Source: Paenibacillus sp. PL2-23 (GTDB lineage Bacteria; Bacillota; Bacilli; Paenibacillales; Paenibacillaceae). Taken from it: a stretch of 64,000 bases of DNA. Shown piece after piece: positions 6,823 through 15,461 of the stretch. The position numbers and the translations under genes are program-made. The DNA lies in NCBI RefSeq assembly GCF_040834005.1, contig NZ_CP162129.1, positions 1,531,501 through 1,595,500 on the forward strand, written 5' to 3'. Within the stretch, counting starts at the first letter, position 1; the number at the start of each line of letters is the position of its first letter. The notes beneath the pieces are model-generated. The model was given only the letters and a program-made list of their open reading frames with translations, was not told the origin of the DNA and made no database searches.

Positions 6823-8424
6823 ATGGAATCGACCAAAACGCCGGAGATGTCAAGGCGGCAATTCTTGAGCACGGTTGGCAAGCTGGGAGGGGGAGCGGCA
6901 GTATTCAGCGTCATGGGGACAATGGGGCTGCTGTCGCCGGAAACGTTGAAAGCGGCGGATTTTACTCCGCCAGATAAGAACGAGCTGTCCATGACGAACC
7001 GGAATGGCAAAAAAATTATCATTCTGGGTGCCGGCATCGCAGGTATGACCGCAGCCTATGAGCTGGGGCTTGCTGGATACGACTGCACGATTCTGGAGGC
7101 CCGCGCAAGATCGGGCGGCCGCGCATGGACGGTTCGCCGCGGCACGACGGTTGCGGAGATCGGTGCCGCCAAGCAGGTGGCGAGATTCGATAACGGGCTT
7201 TATTTCAATGCCGGACCGATGCGTATCCCGCAATTCCACGTCACAATGGAGTATATACGCAAGTTCGGGATACCGATCGAGCCGTTCGGGAATGTCAATG
7301 ATCACGCGTATTATTATAACGAGAAGGTCGGAGAGCTGTCGGGCCGGAAAGTGAGGAAACGCGAGGCGAAGGCCGATGTTCGCGGCTACGTCAGCGAGAT
7401 GATGGCGAAGGCTGTGAACCAAAACGCGCTGGACATGCCATTAACCGCCGAGGAGAAGGAGAAACTTGTCGCTTATTTAAGAGCGGAGGGAGGCTTGAAT
7501 TCGGATTTGTTTTATAAGGGGTCGTCGCGAGGCGGCTACAAGGACGAGCCCGGCGCTCGCCTGGACGCCGGCGTGATCCGTGATCCCTTCAGCCTGAAAG
7601 CCATCATCAATTCCGGCTTCGGCAATTTCTTCAGCAGTGAATACGGCTATGATCAGCAGATGATGATGTTCCATCCGGTCGGCGGCATGGATGCCATTCC
7701 ACTGGCGTTCGAGAAGCGGCTGAAGGGCAAGATTAAATTCCATACCGAGGTTACCGAAATTAAGCAAAGCGACAACGGCGTTACGGTCAGCTGCAAAAAT
7801 CTCGCTACTGGCGAGACAAGCCAGCTGGAAGGCGAATACTGTATCTGTACGATTCCGCTCTCCGTGCTGAAGAAGATTAAATCCGATTTCTCCCCGGAAA
7901 TGAAGACTGCTATTGACAGTGTCGGCTATGCCTCCGCGGGCAAAATAGGCTTGCAGTTCAAGCGTCGCTTCTGGGAGGAGGATGAGCAAATCTACGGCGG
8001 CAACACGCTGACTAACATGGACATCTCGTCCATCTACTACCCGCCCACCGGCTATATGGAGAAGAAGGGGCTGCTGCTTGGCTATTATTCATTCGGAGGC
8101 AACGCGGATACGCTGGGCGCCATGACCTTCCAGCAGCGAGAGGCGCATGCGCTGAAGCAGGGGGCCAAGATTCATCCTCAGTACTACAAGGAATTCGAGG
8201 CGTCCTTCTCCGTTGACTGGAAGAAGGTCAAGTATAATGAGGGCGGCTGGGTGTCCTACTCCGGCGATCAGCGCCAGACGCTGTACCCGACCTTGTGCAA
8301 GCCTGATCGCCGAGTGTATCTAGCGGGCGAGCATATCAGCTATATCACCGCTTGGATGGCGGGGGCTATCGAATCGGCGCGCGCGGTTGTCACGGATATT
8401 AACGAGAGAGTCATGAAGGCTTAG
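6823..8424 (+). CDS. Tat-exported FAD amine oxidase, L-amino-acid-oxidase-like
   Basis: A 533-residue flavoenzyme expected to oxidise amino acids or amines outside the membrane, giving an imine and hydrogen peroxide. Residues 10-15 SRRQFL form the twin-arginine motif (R11-R12), followed by a glycine-rich hydrophobic stretch and a likely cleavage region after LKAA (about residue 45). The FAD dinucleotide fold starts at GAGIAG (G69, G71, G74) and continues to EARARSGGRAW. GPMRIP at 131-136 places Arg134 like the Arg that binds the substrate carboxylate in snake-venom L-amino acid oxidases, and the following EYIRKFG also matches. The C-terminus has AGEHISY and AGAIESA, the usual flavin-binding end. 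Start ATG follows AGGAG at 8 nt. First gene of an operon with a RidA-like gene and tatA. Exact substrate unproven. Confidence 0.9.
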   Translation: MESTKTPEMSRRQFLSTVGKLGGGAAVFSVMGTMGLLSPETLKAADFTPPDKNELSMTNRNGKKIIILGAGIAGMTAAYELGLAGYDCTILEARARSGGRAWTVRRGTTVAEIGAAKQVARFDNGLYFNAGPMRIPQFHVTMEYIRKFGIPIEPFGNVNDHAYYYNEKVGELSGRKVRKREAKADVRGYVSEMMAKAVNQNALDMPLTAEEKEKLVAYLRAEGGLNSDLFYKGSSRGGYKDEPGARLDAGVIRDPFSLKAIINSGFGNFFSSEYGYDQQMMMFHPVGGMDAIPLAFEKRLKGKIKFHTEVTEIKQSDNGVTVSCKNLATGETSQLEGEYCICTIPLSVLKKIKSDFSPEMKTAIDSVGYASAGKIGLQFKRRFWEEDEQIYGGNTLTNMDISSIYYPPTGYMEKKGLLLGYYSFGGNADTLGAMTFQQREAHALKQGAKIHPQYYKEFEASFSVDWKKVKYNEGGWVSYSGDQRQTLYPTLCKPDRRVYLAGEHISYITAWMAGAIESARAVVTDINERVMKA

Positions 8425-8464
8425 AAGCTCAGCACTAATTCTTATGATGAGAGGTCGTGGAACA

Positions 8465-9019
8465 ATGGAATGGAACCGCAATTTGAAGGTTATACTGGCA
8501 ACAGCTTTGGTATCGTGCTTCGTCGGAGCTACCGTCTATGCGGCAGCAACTCCGAACAAGCTGCCGCTGACTCCTATTCATGAGCCTGAATTTTATGGAA
8601 GCCCGAGCTCGTCCATCTCAAGCGGGGTGGCTGTTCCGGAGGGTGTGGCGACGTTCTCGACAAGCGGTACGGTCCCGCCCATGCTGAACAAGGAGGGCAA
8701 GACTGTATATGAGCGATATGGCAATACAGAGAAGCAAGCGGAGGGCGTGCTGCTCAACATCGAGAAGCAGTTGAAGGAGCAGGGGCTGTCGCTCAAGGAT
8801 GTTGTCTATTTGCGGGTGTACGTGACGCCGGACGCAGCATTAGGAGGGAAGTTTGACTATACGGGCTGGTTCAACGCGTATGGGAAGTTTTTTAATACAA
8901 AGGACAATCCAGTGAAGCCAGCTCGCTCAACGGTTGGCGTCGCAAGCCTTGTCAGCTCTGATTGGCTGATTGAGATTGAGGCCGTCGCGGTTTATCCCAA
9001 AGGCCATAATAAAGATTAG
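8465..9019 (+). CDS. RidA/YjgF-family protein with secretion signal
   Basis: RidA proteins hydrolyse reactive imines and enamines to keto acids and ammonia and normally stay in the cytoplasm. This 184-residue protein begins with a Sec-type signal (basic NRNLK, hydrophobic core, VYAAA cleavage region near residue 28) and then a RidA domain from about residue 45. PARSTVGVASL carries the conserved Arg (about R154) that holds the substrate carboxylate, and EIEAVAV carries the conserved Glu (about E172). There is no twin-arginine motif and no lipobox, so it would be secreted or N-terminally anchored. It starts 40 nt after the flavoenzyme and 46 nt before tatA. An ATG 21 nt upstream is possible, but AGAGG at 9 nt favours this start. 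Inferred role: deaminating the imine released by the oxidase. Confidence 0.87.
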   Translation: MEWNRNLKVILATALVSCFVGATVYAAATPNKLPLTPIHEPEFYGSPSSSISSGVAVPEGVATFSTSGTVPPMLNKEGKTVYERYGNTEKQAEGVLLNIEKQLKEQGLSLKDVVYLRVYVTPDAALGGKFDYTGWFNAYGKFFNTKDNPVKPARSTVGVASLVSSDWLIEIEAVAVYPKGHNKD

Positions 9020-9065
9020 AGTCTAATGAATCCTATATGAACTCATAGATAAGGGGAGAATGTAG

Positions 9066-9263
9066 ATGCTGCAAAATATAGGCCTTCCCGGTCTGCTCAT
9101 GATTCTGGTTGTTGTGCTGATAATCTTCGGTCCTTCGAAGCTGCCGGAGCTCGGCAGAGCGGTAGGACGGACGCTTCATGAGTTCAAATCCTCCGCCAAG
9201 GAACTCGTCTCTGATACGAAGGAAGAGGTGATCGAAAAGCACGAAACGATCAAGCAGAGCTGA
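9066..9263 (+). CDS. tatA: Twin-arginine translocase subunit TatA
   Basis: A 65-residue pore-forming Tat component. One N-terminal membrane helix ([16 protein letters not shown]) is followed by [17 protein letters not shown], the conserved hinge and amphipathic helix of TatA/TatE proteins, and then a short charged tail rich in Lys and Glu. AAGGGGAGAA precedes the ATG. It ends the operon of the Tat-dependent oxidase and pairs with TatC encoded divergently. No TatB is seen, as is normal in Gram-positive minimal TatAC systems. Confidence 0.95.
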   Translation: MLQNIGLPGLLMILVVVLIIFGPSKLPELGRAVGRTLHEFKSSAKELVSDTKEEVIEKHETIKQS

Positions 9264-9290
9264 ATAAGAGTTTAGATGGAATGAGATAGA

Positions 9291-9334
9291 AGCAGCTGGG
9301 CCTTCCCGCAGAGGGCCGCAGCTGTTTCTTTTTT
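9291..9334 (+). terminator. Rho-independent terminator after tatA
   Basis: A GC-rich hairpin (CAGCTGGGCC pairing with GGCCGCAGCTG, one bulge) is followed by TTTCTTTTTT. It closes the flavoenzyme-Rid-tatA operon. Confidence 0.8.
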
Positions 9335-9415
9335 GCGTGCGGGGGGATTTCTTTTTGCTAATTGGATTGTGTATAGTAGTGGCTACGGATGCATTAACGG
9401 GAGGAAGCGGGAAGC

Positions 9416-11194
9416 ATGCTGAAGAGCTGGGGGACCATGAACACGCTAAGGAATCAAATATTTGTGGGATTTATGCTCATAATGGCCATGGTGCTCGCAT
9501 CGGTAGGCTTCTACGCCTACAATCAAGTTTCGGTTCTGCTGCGCAATAACGCGGAGAAGCATATACAGCAGACGGCAGTTCAGGCAACGGGCAAATTAGA
9601 CGTTCTTCTGCGGGGTGTCGATACATTCACAGCGGAAATCGCCACAAGTGCAACGGTGCAGAGCATGCTGGAGAGCCGGTTGAACGGCAATGAGATAAGC
9701 TTTGAAGCCAGACAGCTGCTCCAGCAAGAGGTGCGCAAGGAAGAGGCGTATATGACGGGCATTCGTTCTGTTGAGCTGTATACGACAGACTTTGAACGTC
9801 TGCTGCCGCTGACAGATGTCAATTTATTAAGCAGGGTGCCTACGGAATGGATTTCGCGCGTGAACGCTGCGAGGGGAGATATCGTCTGGCTTGGGCTGGA
9901 CGAGCAGTTTCCAGGTGTTGTCATTGCGATAAGACAGGTGCGTCTGATTGACCGCTCCTTCTCTCACGGCGGTTATCTGATGGTGCAGATTGAGAAAAGT
10001 TATTTTGAGCTGACGGAGGCTATAAATCTGTCTGTTGATGATAACCTTATGAGGGAATCAATGGGGCTTATGGACGGTGAGGGCCGAATTATCGCGTCCG
10101 ACTTCACCGATGAGGCGTTTGTTGCGGAGCGGCTCCGGGAGGAGGAAGGACAGACGGCCGTATTAAGCGGCGAGGATTATTTTGTCGTGAGGAAGAGCTC
10201 AGAGGCGACGGGCTGGAGCATTATCATTCTGACGCCTGTCTCCTATGTGATGGAGGGCATAACGGTGCTCCGGACGGCGATACTTGTGTCTGTTGTGGTA
10301 GGCGGCCTGCTGTTCCTGGTCCTGACCTTTATTCTGTCGAATATGATTACAAGACCGCTTCTCCATCTGATCAAAGCGATGCGGGGCGTTCGATTGGGTA
10401 CGCTTAAGCCAATTCCCGTCACCTCCTCTACGATGGAAATCGACGAGCTTGGCAACACATACAATGGGATGGTCGCGTCGCTGAACGAGCTGATTGAGGT
10501 TGTCTACCAGAAGGAAATTATTCAAAGCCGAACCGAGCTGAAGGCGCTGCAAGCGCAGATTAATCCTCACTTTCTGTTCAACACGCTGGAGGCGTTCTAT
10601 TGGGCGCTGGATGAGAAGGGAGAGGAGGAGCTTGCGCAAGTGGTCCTTGCTATGTCGGGGCTGTTCCGTTATGTGATTAGTCGGGCGGATGAGGATGAAT
10701 GGGTGACGATTGGCGACGAGCTGGATCATGCGGAGCGGTATTTGAAAATTATGTATATGAGGATGATGGATAGGCTGTCTTGGACGATTGAAGCCGATGA
10801 AGGGGTCAGAGGAAAGGCGATTCCGAAGCTGCTTGTGCAGCCGCTTGTGGAGAATGCGATTCTGCACGGCGTGGAGCAGAGACGAGGGCAAGGGAAGGTC
10901 GTTCTGAGAGCGGTATCCATGGCGGATCCGGGCTATACGCGAATCGAAGTTTCGGATAACGGACCGGGCATGAGTGAAAGCAAGCTTAGCGCCTTAATGG
11001 AAAAGCTGGATGCCGGCTCTGCCGATCATACGGCTTCCAGAGGAACCGGAGTTGGGCTTGCCAACGTTCAAAGAAGATTGAAGCTTTATTATAACCAGGC
11101 TGTGGACGGACTACACATTCAGAGCGAGCAAGGCCGGGGAACAACGATGGCCTTTGTCATACCGGATAAGCCGAGAGGGGAGCATAAGCGTTGA
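9416..11194 (+). CDS. YesM-type sensor histidine kinase
   Basis: A 592-residue membrane kinase. Membrane segments near residues 15-37 and 285-310 flank an extracellular sensor domain of about 245 residues (Cache-like). A HAMP linker follows, then the LytS/YesM-type phosphoacceptor block with QINPHFLFNTLEAF, whose His is the likely phosphorylation site. The ATPase domain has LVQPLVENAILHG (N-box) and SDNGPG (G1). This family senses sugars or cell-wall-derived glycans and controls neighbouring ABC transporters. Its stop overlaps the TTG start of the response regulator by 4 nt. GGGAGGA lies about 9 nt before the start. Confidence 0.93.
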   Translation: MLKSWGTMNTLRNQIFVGFMLIMAMVLASVGFYAYNQVSVLLRNNAEKHIQQTAVQATGKLDVLLRGVDTFTAEIATSATVQSMLESRLNGNEISFEARQLLQQEVRKEEAYMTGIRSVELYTTDFERLLPLTDVNLLSRVPTEWISRVNAARGDIVWLGLDEQFPGVVIAIRQVRLIDRSFSHGGYLMVQIEKSYFELTEAINLSVDDNLMRESMGLMDGEGRIIASDFTDEAFVAERLREEEGQTAVLSGEDYFVVRKSSEATGWSIIILTPVSYVMEGITVLRTAILVSVVVGGLLFLVLTFILSNMITRPLLHLIKAMRGVRLGTLKPIPVTSSTMEIDELGNTYNGMVASLNELIEVVYQKEIIQSRTELKALQAQINPHFLFNTLEAFYWALDEKGEEELAQVVLAMSGLFRYVISRADEDEWVTIGDELDHAERYLKIMYMRMMDRLSWTIEADEGVRGKAIPKLLVQPLVENAILHGVEQRRGQGKVVLRAVSMADPGYTRIEVSDNGPGMSESKLSALMEKLDAGSADHTASRGTGVGLANVQRRLKLYYNQAVDGLHIQSEQGRGTTMAFVIPDKPRGEHKR

Positions 11195-11979
11195 AAACGA
11201 TATTAATCGTCGATGATGAGCCGAGAACGAGGGAAGGGGTTCGGAAAGCGCTGGAGGCATGGTCGGGCGGCAAATACCGAATCGCCGTTGCGGAGAGCGG
11301 GGTCGAAGCGCTGGAATGGCTGCGGCATAACGAAGCGAATTTGCTTGTGACTGATGTGCGGATGCCGGAGATGGGGGGACTGGATTTGGTAGAGGAGGTC
11401 AGCTCGTTCCCTCATCCTCCAGTTACGATCATTATTTCAGGGCATCCGGAATTTGATTACGCCAAGAGGGCGCTTCAATTCGGCGTAGTGGAATATCTCG
11501 TCAAGCCGCTGGACAAGTCTAAGCTTGTTCAGGCAGTTGAGCTGGCGCTGCAGCGGGAAGAGGAGCTGAATCAGATCGGCCGCATGAAGAAGCTTGTAGA
11601 TACGAAGCTGCTGGAAACCTTCCAGAATAATAAAATCTACAGTCCTCCCGTGGAGGAAGGCATTCGATATATCGAGGAGCACTTGGGGGAGCCGCTCTCC
11701 ATGAAAGAGGCTGCTGAACAGCTTCATATGAACGCAAGCTATTTCAGCGTATTGTTCAAGGAGCAGACGGGCCTGTCCTTCACCGAATACGTAACTCGGC
11801 GAAGAATACAGCGAGCGAAGGAGCTGCTTGGCGGAACGGGATTGTCTATCGGGGAAATCGCGGAGCGCGTTGGCTATCAGACGGACAAATATTTTGTGAA
11901 GGTATTCCGAACCTTGGAGGGAATGAGTCCTGGCCAGTATCGGAAGCATGTCTCCGCACCCGGAGAGACAATCCAATAA
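11191..11979 (+). CDS. YesN-type response regulator with AraC DNA-binding domain
   Basis: A 262-residue partner of the upstream kinase. The receiver domain has VDDEP (acidic pair at residues 8-9), TDVRMPEMGG with phosphoacceptor Asp55, and VKPLDKSK with the conserved Lys. The C-terminal AraC domain (about 160-258) holds two helix-turn-helix motifs, with AAEQLHMNASYFSVLFKEQT and IAERVGYQTDKYFVKVF. It is shorter than typical YesN proteins because the linker is brief. It probably activates the sugar transporter operon that follows. TTG start within the overlap with the kinase gene. Confidence 0.93.
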   Translation: MKTILIVDDEPRTREGVRKALEAWSGGKYRIAVAESGVEALEWLRHNEANLLVTDVRMPEMGGLDLVEEVSSFPHPPVTIIISGHPEFDYAKRALQFGVVEYLVKPLDKSKLVQAVELALQREEELNQIGRMKKLVDTKLLETFQNNKIYSPPVEEGIRYIEEHLGEPLSMKEAAEQLHMNASYFSVLFKEQTGLSFTEYVTRRRIQRAKELLGGTGLSIGEIAERVGYQTDKYFVKVFRTLEGMSPGQYRKHVSAPGETIQ

Positions 11980-12088
11980 AAGTGGTACGATTCCCAATGG
12001 CTATGACCTTATCGCTGTGTAGGCAGGTTGCTACAATGTACATGTGAGAGGAATTCCTTAACCTATCAGCAGAAAAGGGGATGTAAAC

Positions 12089-13423
12089 GTGTTCAAGAAA
12101 AAGTGGGCAACATGGATGCTGTCTCTCAGTCTTGCAATTGTTGCAGCCGGCTGCGGCAGCAACGCAAGCGATGGAGGCGAGGGCAATGGCTCAGCTAACG
12201 GGGGCAGCAATGTAAGCGGTGACAAGGTGACGGTCAGCTTCATGCATTTATGGCCGGAGGGTGTGTCTGCAGGGCAGAACAGAATTGTGAATCAAATTAT
12301 CGATGAATACCAAACGGATAATCCGAACGTTACGATCAAGCAGGAAGTGCTGGATAATGAGCAATATAAAAATAAGCTGAAGGTGCTCTCCGCTTCAAAC
12401 CAGCTGCCGGATGTAGGCGTTACCTGGGCTGCTGGCTTCATGCAGCCTTATGTGGAGGGTGAGCTCTTCACGCCGATTGATGATCTGCTAAGCGGCGAGC
12501 TGAACGGAAAATTCGTGGCGGGTACGACGGAGGCTTATGCGATGAACGGCAACACATACGCTCTTCCGCTTGAGTTCAATATCGCGCCGGTCTATTACAA
12601 CAAGGCGATCTTCGAGCAATACGGGCTTGAGGCTCCTGCAACCTATGAGGAATTCAAAACCGTTGTGAACACACTGGCGGCTAACGGGATCGCCCCGATT
12701 GCGCTGGGCAACAAGGACCGCTGGACGGGTTCGCTGTGGTATATGTATTTGGCCGATCGCATAGCGGGCCAAGAAACGTTGGCGCAGGCGATTACTGGCG
12801 AAGCCTCCTTCACGGATGAAGCCCTTGTGAAGGCGGCTGAGGAAGTGCAGGGGCTTGTTGAGGCGAACGCGTTCGTCAAGGGCTTCAACGGCTTGTCGAA
12901 CGAGGAAGCGAAATCCGAGTTTCTGAACGGCAAAGCTGCTATGTTCCTGATGGGTACCTGGGAGCTGCCTAATTTCACAACCAATGAGGATATTCCGCAG
13001 GAGTTCCGCGACAGTGTAGGCTTCTTCAAATTTCCTGCCGTTGAAGGCGGCAAAGGCAATGTGGACAGTTGGGTAGGCGGTCCGGGAGTGGGGCTGTTCG
13101 TATCGGAGAATTCCAAGGTGAAGGAAGAAGCGAAGAAGTTCGTGGAATACTTTGTGATGAGATGGGGCGAGCAATCCGTAACAGGTGCAGGCGTTATCCC
13201 GGCCACGAAGGTCGATACGTCAGCGCTGGAGCTGCCTCAGCTGTACATCGATCTCTTCACGGAGATGAACAAGGCCAGCAGCGTTACGCTGTTCGCGGAT
13301 GTTCAGATGAAAGCGGACGCGGCTGAAACACACTTGAACCAAATTCAATCGCTGTTCGGTCAGGCGTCCACTCCTGATTCCTTCGCCAGCGAGCATGATA
13401 AAGCGATTTCGGCAGGCAAATAA
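12089..13423 (+). CDS. Extracellular sugar-binding lipoprotein of a CUT1 ABC transporter
   Basis: A 444-residue solute-binding protein. The signal peptide ends in a lipobox (IVAAGC, Cys22 expected to be lipidated), followed by a Gly/Ser/Asn-rich linker and a family-1 extracellular binding domain (VTVSFMHLWPEG at the start, WVGGPGVGLFVSENS later). It anchors outside the membrane and passes oligosaccharides to the two permeases downstream. GTG start with AAAAGGGGATG about 7 nt upstream. The specific sugar is unknown. The operon has no ATPase gene, so it probably shares an MsmX-type ATPase encoded elsewhere, as is known for CUT1 systems. Confidence 0.94.
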   Translation: MFKKKWATWMLSLSLAIVAAGCGSNASDGGEGNGSANGGSNVSGDKVTVSFMHLWPEGVSAGQNRIVNQIIDEYQTDNPNVTIKQEVLDNEQYKNKLKVLSASNQLPDVGVTWAAGFMQPYVEGELFTPIDDLLSGELNGKFVAGTTEAYAMNGNTYALPLEFNIAPVYYNKAIFEQYGLEAPATYEEFKTVVNTLAANGIAPIALGNKDRWTGSLWYMYLADRIAGQETLAQAITGEASFTDEALVKAAEEVQGLVEANAFVKGFNGLSNEEAKSEFLNGKAAMFLMGTWELPNFTTNEDIPQEFRDSVGFFKFPAVEGGKGNVDSWVGGPGVGLFVSENSKVKEEAKKFVEYFVMRWGEQSVTGAGVIPATKVDTSALELPQLYIDLFTEMNKASSVTLFADVQMKADAAETHLNQIQSLFGQASTPDSFASEHDKAISAGK

Positions 13424-13465
13424 GAAATACGGCGCCTGAAGCCGCACAAGAGAGAAGAGTAAACG

Positions 13466-13501
13466 CTTATCCGGTCTGCCCGACTATGGGGGCCGGATAA
13501 G
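13466..13501 (+). other. Intercistronic hairpin between binding protein and permeases
   Basis: CTTATCCGG at 13466-13474 pairs perfectly with CCGGATAAG at 13493-13501, with an 18-nt loop. No T-run follows. Such hairpins often stabilise the binding-protein mRNA over the permease part; that role is inferred. Confidence 0.6.
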
Positions 13502-13539
13502 GCTTTCCTTATGAAGGAGAGAGAGGAGTCGGATTAGAA

Positions 13540-14421
13540 GTGAATACGGTCATGTCCAACAAGAAGGTCATTGCGCTCTATGTGCTGCCGGCCTTGGTGC
13601 TAATACTCGCTATCGTCTATATTCCTATTATTCTGACCGGTTATTACGGTTTAACGAAGTGGAACGGAATAGGGAGCCCCGTGTTTATTGGCTTCGACAA
13701 TTATGGAGCTCTGCTGAGGGACTCTATGTTCTGGAGCAGTGCATGGCATTCCTTGCTTCTTGCTTTATTCTCAGGTATTAGCCTCGTCCTGTATTTGGCT
13801 ATTGCGATGGTGCTTGCCTCCAGAATCAAAGGAGCGAATTTGTTTCGCAAAATATATTTGATTCCGATGCTGTTGTCCTCAGTAGCTATCGCTCAGCTGT
13901 GGCTTCGCATCTATCATCCCACCAACGGCATTCTGAACAGCGTGCTGAGCTCTATTGGCATTGACAATCCGCCCGCATGGCTTGCTGAGCCCAAGCTTGT
14001 GCTGCTTGCGATATTTGTTCCGATTCTATGGCAATATGCGGGCTTCTATATTCTCATCTATTATGCCGCTCTGAAGAACATTCCGGCTTCCCTGGAGGAA
14101 GCGGCGAAGATTGATGGAGCGAATGCATTGCAAATTGCTTGGAAGATTAAGCTGCCGCTTGCGATGGAGGTTGTGAAAGTGACAATCGTGCTTGCGGTAG
14201 TGGGTTCATTAAAATATTTTGACCTGATCTATGTCATGACCAGCGGCGGACCAAACGGCGCAAGCGAAGTGATGGCGTCTTATATGTACAAGGAAGCGTT
14301 CAAGGCTTATGACTTCGGCTATGGCAGCGCAACGGGCTTCTTCCTCCTGGTCATCTGTCTTATCGCAACATGGATCATCCGCAAATTGACCGCATCCAAA
14401 GATACGATTCAATATTCTTAA
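13540..14421 (+). CDS. Sugar ABC transporter permease (MalF/UgpA type)
   Basis: A 293-residue membrane protein with six hydrophobic segments. The cytoplasmic EAA loop reads EEAAKIDGANALQIAWKIKLP, the contact site for the ATPase. It forms the translocation channel with the next gene product. GTG start preceded by AGAGAGGAG; an ATG four codons later is possible. It follows the binding-protein gene after a hairpin, which suggests lower expression. Confidence 0.93.
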   Translation: MNTVMSNKKVIALYVLPALVLILAIVYIPIILTGYYGLTKWNGIGSPVFIGFDNYGALLRDSMFWSSAWHSLLLALFSGISLVLYLAIAMVLASRIKGANLFRKIYLIPMLLSSVAIAQLWLRIYHPTNGILNSVLSSIGIDNPPAWLAEPKLVLLAIFVPILWQYAGFYILIYYAALKNIPASLEEAAKIDGANALQIAWKIKLPLAMEVVKVTIVLAVVGSLKYFDLIYVMTSGGPNGASEVMASYMYKEAFKAYDFGYGSATGFFLLVICLIATWIIRKLTASKDTIQYS

Positions 14422-14441
14422 GCAGAAGGAGGCACTGCATC

Positions 14442-15326
14442 ATGACGTCCGAAACCGCATCGCAGCTGAGTAGAGGGGCAGAGGGCTTCGGTATCATAAA
14501 AGCTTGGAGGCTGGGCTATGCGTTGCTGTATGCTATTCTAATAGCTGTAGCAATCCTGCAATTATTCCCGCTAGTATGGCTGCTGTTCTTCTCGCTCAAA
14601 AACAATCAGGAGGTATTCCAGCTTCCGCCGCTCTCCTTGCCAATGAATCCCCGCTGGGAAAACTATAGCAAGGTGTGGAGCGCAGGCAATATCGATGTCT
14701 ATTTCTTGAACAGTGTATGGATTACGCTTGCGGCGACTGCGCTGACAGTCGTAATCGCGAGTCTGGTGACGTTCGCCATTACACGGATGAGGTGGAAGCT
14801 CAGCTCCTTGGTGCTGGGGCTGTTCATGGTGGCGATGATGATTCCGGTCCATTCCACGCTTATTCCGCTGTTCAGCATGTTCAACAAAGCAAGCCTGATC
14901 GATAATCCGATTTCACTGATTCTGACTTATGTGGCATTCAATATGCCTATCACCATTATGATTCTGCTTGGCTTCTATTACGCCTTGCCGAAGGAAGTGG
15001 AGGAGGCTTCCGTCATCGACGGCTGCTCCGTTAACCGAATGTTCTTCCGTATTGTGCTGCCGATGACCAACTCGGTGCTTGCAACGACAGCTATTATCAA
15101 CATTATATATAACTGGAATGAATTTATATTCGTCAATACGTTTATCAGCTCGGATCACTACAAGACGTTAACTGTGGGTGTGCAGAACTTTATCGGGCAA
15201 TATACAACGGACTGGGGCGCAATCGGCGCCACGCTTATGATCAGCATTCTGCCCATTCTGGTGGCGTTTCTGTTCCTGAGCGACCGAATAGTGGAAGGAA
15301 TCGCGGCAGGTTCAGTGAAGGGTTAG
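14442..15326 (+). CDS. Sugar ABC transporter permease (MalG/UgpE type)
   Basis: A 294-residue partner permease with six membrane segments and the EAA loop EVEEASVIDGCSVNRMFFRI. The ATG at 14442 has AGAAGGAGG 7 nt upstream. A longer in-frame start inside the previous gene lacks a ribosome binding site. It closes the two-component-controlled transporter operon and is followed by a terminator. Confidence 0.93.
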   Translation: MTSETASQLSRGAEGFGIIKAWRLGYALLYAILIAVAILQLFPLVWLLFFSLKNNQEVFQLPPLSLPMNPRWENYSKVWSAGNIDVYFLNSVWITLAATALTVVIASLVTFAITRMRWKLSSLVLGLFMVAMMIPVHSTLIPLFSMFNKASLIDNPISLILTYVAFNMPITIMILLGFYYALPKEVEEASVIDGCSVNRMFFRIVLPMTNSVLATTAIINIIYNWNEFIFVNTFISSDHYKTLTVGVQNFIGQYTTDWGAIGATLMISILPILVAFLFLSDRIVEGIAAGSVKG

Positions 15327-15351
15327 GAGCATTGCTTGCGCTTCTATGAAT

Positions 15352-15396
15352 AAAAAGCTGTTTTACCAGCTAAAACTGGTAAGATGGCTTTTTTTC
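15352..15396 (+). terminator. Rho-independent terminator after the sugar transporter operon
   Basis: TTACCAG at 15363-15369 pairs with CTGGTAA at 15376-15382 around loop CTAAAA. An outer AAAAAGC/GCTTTTT extends the structure, which ends in a T-run. Confidence 0.85.
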
Positions 15397-15461
15397 GTTA
15401 TAATTAAAGTATTGAAAGGTTTACGACTAAAGTAAATGATAGACGGGAGCTGGATGAGGGC

